From the NCBI GenBank assembly GCA_019914945.1, contig CM034112.1, forward strand, positions 8,152,501 through 8,216,500: 64,000 nucleotides of DNA. Reading direction: 5' to 3'. The notes beneath the pieces were generated by a model. That model worked only from the letters and a program-made list of their open reading frames with translations, had not been told where the DNA came from and ran no database searches. A program made the position numbers and the translations under genes. The DNA is from Typha latifolia. Lineage: Eukaryota > Streptophyta > Magnoliopsida > Poales > Typhaceae. The number at the start of each line of letters is the position of its first letter. Position 1 is the first letter of the stretch. Positions 59,817 through 64,000 of the stretch are shown piece after piece.

Positions 59817-60490
59817 TGTTACGAACCAGCCTAATCCGATCCGCAACGCTTCTGAAACTTGGATCCTAGCATCCATATAGCCATTGGATCTAAGTTTCTT
59901 GGTGTGAAGGGGGAGAAGTTGTTCTGGAAGAGAGTGGTTAGAAGCTGTAAGAGACCAACCAAAGACTTGAACGGTGGAAGAATGAAGGTGGGAGAGGGCG
60001 CGCCAATGGCTAAAGTCAAGAGAGAAGGAGATAAGGCTAAATCCAATTCTAATAACAAGATGATCTCCCAATTAGAGTTTCCTTCACATATATATAGAGG
60101 CTCAGCCTAAGAACTCCTTAATTAATATAAAAACACATCAAACAACCCAAACAATTCCTAACTAAACCCACACTTTCGTCATAGTGCGTTTGAATGCGCT
60201 CGATTACGTTGGAGCGTGGAATTTTCGTTCTCTGTCGATGCAAACATGATGTAGGCGTTCGAACGGTCGCGTTCGAACGCGCATATTTTCGTTCAAATGC
60301 GCCAATTTCATCCTCTGTCGATGCAAACGTGATGCAGGCTTCGAACCACCCTATTCGAACGCGATCCTTGCGTTCGAATGCACCCTGGCAAAAATTGATT
60401 TTATTGCTTCTACTTACTCAGCTAGATAAATAGGCTCATTTCCATGAACTTAATGTCACGCGTGGAGCCTATATGGATCGAATCGTATCA
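59817..60490 (-). mobile_element. Family C 5' LTR, second copy
   Basis: Minus-strand start TGATACGATTCGATCC, end GGTTCGTAACA, then TAGTATCAAAGCC (PBS). It matches 30528-31379 but is 180 bases shorter. U3 again carries many TTCGAA words (60185-60390). Inserted in the sequence CCCTACACC, which is uninterrupted at 53913. Confidence 0.85.
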
Positions 60491-61006
60491 CCCTACACCC
60501 TTGATTCTTATTTACAATATAAAAAAATTTGTATATAACAGCCTGCTTTATAACATTACTATAGTTTACATCTTATATTTTTATTGTGTATAAATTGAAC
60601 CATATGATTTAGCGAATATGTGCAAAAAATAACTTGTGTTAAATTTAAACTAGCTGTGAGAATATTTCATTAAGTATAGATATTTTTAAATAACTTAAAT
60701 GCTCTTAGTATGACTTGGTTGAGGGTATTTTTATAATTTTCTTAGTATAGTTAATTTAATTAAAAGATTTGGTTAAGTTTAACTACCGACATAGTATTTT
60801 CTTTACATATTCGTTAAATTATAAGACTCAATTAAATTGTAAAAATATAAGGTATAAACCATAATTTTATTAAAAGATAGAGTTTATATGTAAATTTCCC
60901 TAAAATATACAACCCTTTTAACCCATTTAAATAGTCCAGTCTTTGGGCGTATGCATGAACATTTAAATATCCGTTAGTGGATTAGTTTGGGTGGTTGGGA
61001 ATCCTT
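60491..61006. other. Flank of repeat unit 3, upstream of the shortened 7SL locus
   Basis: Matches 53913-54392 closely, AT-rich. No gene. Confidence 0.6.
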
Positions 61007-61209
61007 AGTCCCACATCGGCTAATTTTTCTGTTTTACTGGCTTTATATAGCACCTTTACAGCGTGAGGCCTCTGCACAGAGCAGCGATCACTTCCAGGCT
61101 CGCAAGAGCGCGGCTCCCTCGCAAGAGTGGGAGAATAACGGGCCCTAGCGACCCAGGCCCAATACGCCTCAAAGAGGCGACTTAGATCAGACCCGCCGGT
61201 TTTTTTTTT
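61007..61209 (+). ncRNA. Shortened 7SL-like locus: full promoter, deleted RNA body
   Basis: AGTCCCACATCG (61007-61018), 23-base gap, TTTATATA (61042-61049), then sequence that jumps from the leader (CACCTTTACA) to the 3' third of the 7SL RNA (GCGTGAGGC..CAGAGCAGCGATCAC..ACGGGCCC..GCGACCCAGGCC..GATCAGACCCGCC), ending in T10 (61200-61209). Relative to the 54458 copy 198 bp are deleted between two ACA triplets. The Alu domain is gone, so it is not a working SRP RNA, but promoter and terminator could still drive a transcript of about 130 nt from about 61072. Confidence 0.65.
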
Positions 61210-61473
61210 CTCTACTGGTGGAATCCAATAAAATAAATTCTAAAAGTCTAAATGAAATAGAGTTTGCATTTTAAACTTGTGTCGTGCACCCTATTGTTCT
61301 AGTAAAGAATCTACAATTAGTAACTATAAAATCTAAAGTTTGTATCTATAGAATCTAAATTCAGTATTTATGGTACAAATCAGCCCTTATGTTTTGGATT
61401 ACTAGTTCTACATTTACTGAAAAATAAAAAACAACTATATTAATCCAGTTCTTTTACTCCAGTTTGATGCAAT

Positions 61474-61567
61474 AAACTTGCATAGTTAATATTTAGATGC
61501 TTATTTTGTTCAGAATAAAAAAACTTGCATAGTTAATATTTAGATGCTTATTTTGTTCAGAATAAAA
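61474..61567. repeat. 47-bp tandem duplication
   Basis: AAACTTGCATAGTTAATATT.. twice (61474, 61521). The matching place in unit 1 (about 54850) has a single copy, so this arose after the segment duplicated. Confidence 0.88.
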
Positions 61568-62143
61568 GAAGGCACCCGCAACCTATTAGTCAAGGAATCT
61601 AATCCTAATTTGCAGCTACATAGAATAATAAAAAAGTAATTAAAACGGCAAAAGAAATATAGAAAGTTTTCTAATAGTGATTAATTTGTAAAGGAAATTA
61701 ATAAGAAATTCAGTTCCTTCTAATACATGTGGATTATCCTCAACTGTAGTACAAAAAGTTGGATATGCGTATAATCTTTCATTACTCAGTGATGAAACAT
61801 AAAGTGTATAAGGTAATTAGAAAATACTCTAAGTTGAGGTTTGAATTTTTTTAAATTCTCACTTGGATGGATGACACACCCTCTAGCTTTGGATTCCTAA
61901 AGTAAAGATTAGAAATATCTTGAATTCATAGAAGAACAAATCTTGTGAGGAAACTTCAAGTTTCAAATATAATCAAAACTTATCTAATACTGCCGATACG
62001 GGCTTCGCTTAGGCTACCTTAAAGGTTTGTGTTCAATCTGGACGAGTATATGAAACTAATTGATTTGATTTCTTTGCACAATCTGATCTTCTATATACCA
62101 TGTGAACTATACATGTGATCAGGAAGTTAGGTATCGGCCACTC
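61568..62143. other. Intervening DNA of the repeat array, no gene
   Basis: AT-rich. No reading frame, RNA or terminal repeat of note. Confidence 0.4.
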
Positions 62144-62655
62144 TTAGTTAGTTAGTTGGTTAGCTTTATTTATTATTTTGAATTTTAAATAAATTGGATA
62201 ATTTGCATGTGGATCCTATCCCCTTAGAATTTTTACTCCTATAAATAGGAGTAGACATGTGTTGATAATTATCTATTAATGAATCTGAGTTTAGGCATGC
62301 TAATATTTTTGTCCTTATCTTTTATCGTAGTCGTTAGATCACATTTATCTTTCTAAGAGTTGATCATAGTCGTAGAAGCATTTCGATCTTTTAAACCCTA
62401 GCCATCTTCCTCTTCTAGTAGCCACTATATCTTGTCGCCGTCCAGCACCACCCTTGGCTATCCGCTACCCTCCAACGACCATTGCAACGTCGAATATTTA
62501 CTATTTTGCCATATATGACCTTGCTCAACTATTTTATTAATATCTTTTTATCTAGACGTCGGATTCTTATGAAACTAGATCTTTTAAAACATTAAATTTC
62601 AAGGCCATCATATAAATTTTCATTTTTTTTTTATGTCTAGATCTGATTCATAATA
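62144..62655 (+). mobile_element. Family D LTR (copy 5, start missing)
   Basis: Enters at the TTAGTTAGTTAG stretch, about 60 bases into the LTR, and ends ATTCATAATA followed by GGAAC. Confidence 0.7.
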
Positions 62656-64000
62656 GGAACAAATATTATTGTCACATATTACGTGCTAACACGTTTGATC
62701 ATGCCCAATAATAGAAATTATGATATACGAAATTTTACCGACCAATAAAATAAAATTAACATACACGACGTGCAATAATAATAGAAAAAAAAATGTATGC
62801 TAATGCATAATATGAATATGATGATGCCATAAGGTAAGTTATGATATTCTTTATGCTATTCCTAGATTATAGAAGTTTCATTTGCCTAATCTGCTTTCTT
62901 GATACTAGCTACCACTGAATCTTCCTCATAGGGTATAAAGTCCATCTCGATAAGAAAATAAGAAAAATATAAGCATAATCACCTAATACTGATTAATTAA
63001 ATACTCTACAGACATCCGCTATAGGCTTGGAGAGATCCATTTACGAATTCTCTTATATTTATTAATTAGGTTGAGCTAGCATAGTTGTACTAGCGCGTAA
63101 CAAGTTATTAAAAGTAATTTAAAATAATTTACCTCGAATTTTTGTTACACTAATTATTGTCGCTTAGGTAAATCACATAGACAATACTAAATTATTCTTC
63201 TGAATATAATTTTTCTATAGGAATCTGTATTAATTCTTTAACAGGAGCAATAAATGCAAATACAGTTAGATCATCAACTCATTTCCTAAAATTAAATTAA
63301 CCAAAGTATACTCGACCGTGCGAAATCCCAATTAGAGTTAGTTCCTATTATATGTTATTTGTAACAGTACTCTCAAACCACGATCTAATTAATTAAAATT
63401 AATTTATAAAATAATTAATATAGCAAACACTAGTATCTACTAAAAATAATTAATTAAAGCTCACGGTTGCAAACACTAAAAATAAATAAAAATCTTAATT
63501 AATTTTAAAAAATAATTAGAGGGTAATTACTTGGCCAGCACAAAACCAAAGACAAACCCACCAAAAAATTGGGCTAAAAGCCTATATTACCGGCAAAAGC
63601 CACTTGGGTTGGGTTGCACCCAGCCTAACCCAGAACATGAATGGGCCACAGCCAGCCCACCCCATCACATGGGTTAGGTCACACCCAGCTTGACCTCGAA
63701 GTCGAGCTGGGCCGTAGCCACCCTGAAACGGAGACACCCCACCCCTCCCTCTTTCCTCATCTCAACCGAAAGAAAGGAGGAGAGAAGGAAGGGTGGCTAT
63801 TGGTGGTCACCGTCGCCCACAACTAGGGCCAATAGGTCAATCGACATCCCACAAATGGAGGAAGGCACCCATGCTGCCTACCTTGTCAGTGGGGAAGGCA
63901 GCGACCACCCACTGACGACAAAAACCCAATCGGTAGGGGGGAGCTACCAGTGAACTCAACGATAGACAACCTAACTAATCCCATTAACACGCTCCCCACG
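62656..64000 (-). mobile_element. Family E LTR, copy 4, cut by window end
   Basis: Collinear with copies 1 and 2 through the GGGCTNGGG region and into the CT-rich part. The start of the LTR lies beyond the window. Confidence 0.5.

Overview
This window is nuclear DNA of a flowering plant. The evidence is spliced genes with GT-AG introns, a plant-type BAG co-chaperone gene, vacuolar-iron-transporter-like genes, a small-RNA gene with the plant USE (RTCCCACATCG) plus TATA promoter, a fragment of plastid DNA, and a dense mass of nested LTR retrotransposons, LINEs and foldback elements. GC-rich first exons in otherwise AT-rich DNA suggest a monocot, but I cannot name the species.

Layout. 1-7.5 kb: a Ty3-type LTR element on the minus strand (family A) with two LTRs and a decayed, G-poor interior. 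8.3-15.1 kb: a gene island with two vacuolar-iron-transporter-like (VIT/CCC1) genes facing each other (12021-12617 + and 14248-14889 -), two older VIT fragments, two MITEs, a LINE scrap, and a mosaic of organelle DNA (plastid rpoC1 joined to a large-subunit rRNA piece). 15.1-16 kb: short inverted repeats. 16.8-19.5 kb: a family A solo LTR. 19.5-24.2 kb: a LINE interrupted by a family B solo LTR (TSD TTTAT) that carries a 1.57-kb inverted duplication and an array of small palindromes. 24.3-28.7 kb: more LTR debris. 28.7-39 kb: a minus-strand LINE, a family C (Reina-like) element on the plus strand with LTR, PBS and gag, cut off head-to-head against a minus-strand chromovirus pol, then an LTR plus PBS fragment.

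39.5-42.6 kb: the clearest host gene, a three-exon BAG7-like co-chaperone (402 aa, minus strand). 43.6-43.8 kb holds three G-boxes upstream of it. 44.4-46 kb: a long foldback element and GAGCC-rich direct repeats around a G-rich minisatellite. 46.6-51.1 kb: a family A LTR next to a small LTR element (family D) with only about 0.5 kb of interior.

50.5-64 kb: a tandemly repeated segment in which a family D LTR is followed by a 2-kb family E LTR and a flank. One flank holds a probable 7SL (SRP) RNA gene with USE, TATA and terminator. A second holds a derivative that lost 198 bp of the RNA body but kept the promoter and terminator. A decayed family C element (58.5-60.5 kb) sits in the array.

The host genes do not form a pathway together. 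The BAG7-like protein (stress co-chaperone), the VIT-like proteins (membrane metal transport) and 7SL RNA (protein targeting) are independent loci embedded in repeats. The most unusual things here are structural: the inverted duplication in a solo LTR, the organelle mosaic, the duplicated and trimmed 7SL locus, and VIT-like genes that have lost conserved metal-site residues.
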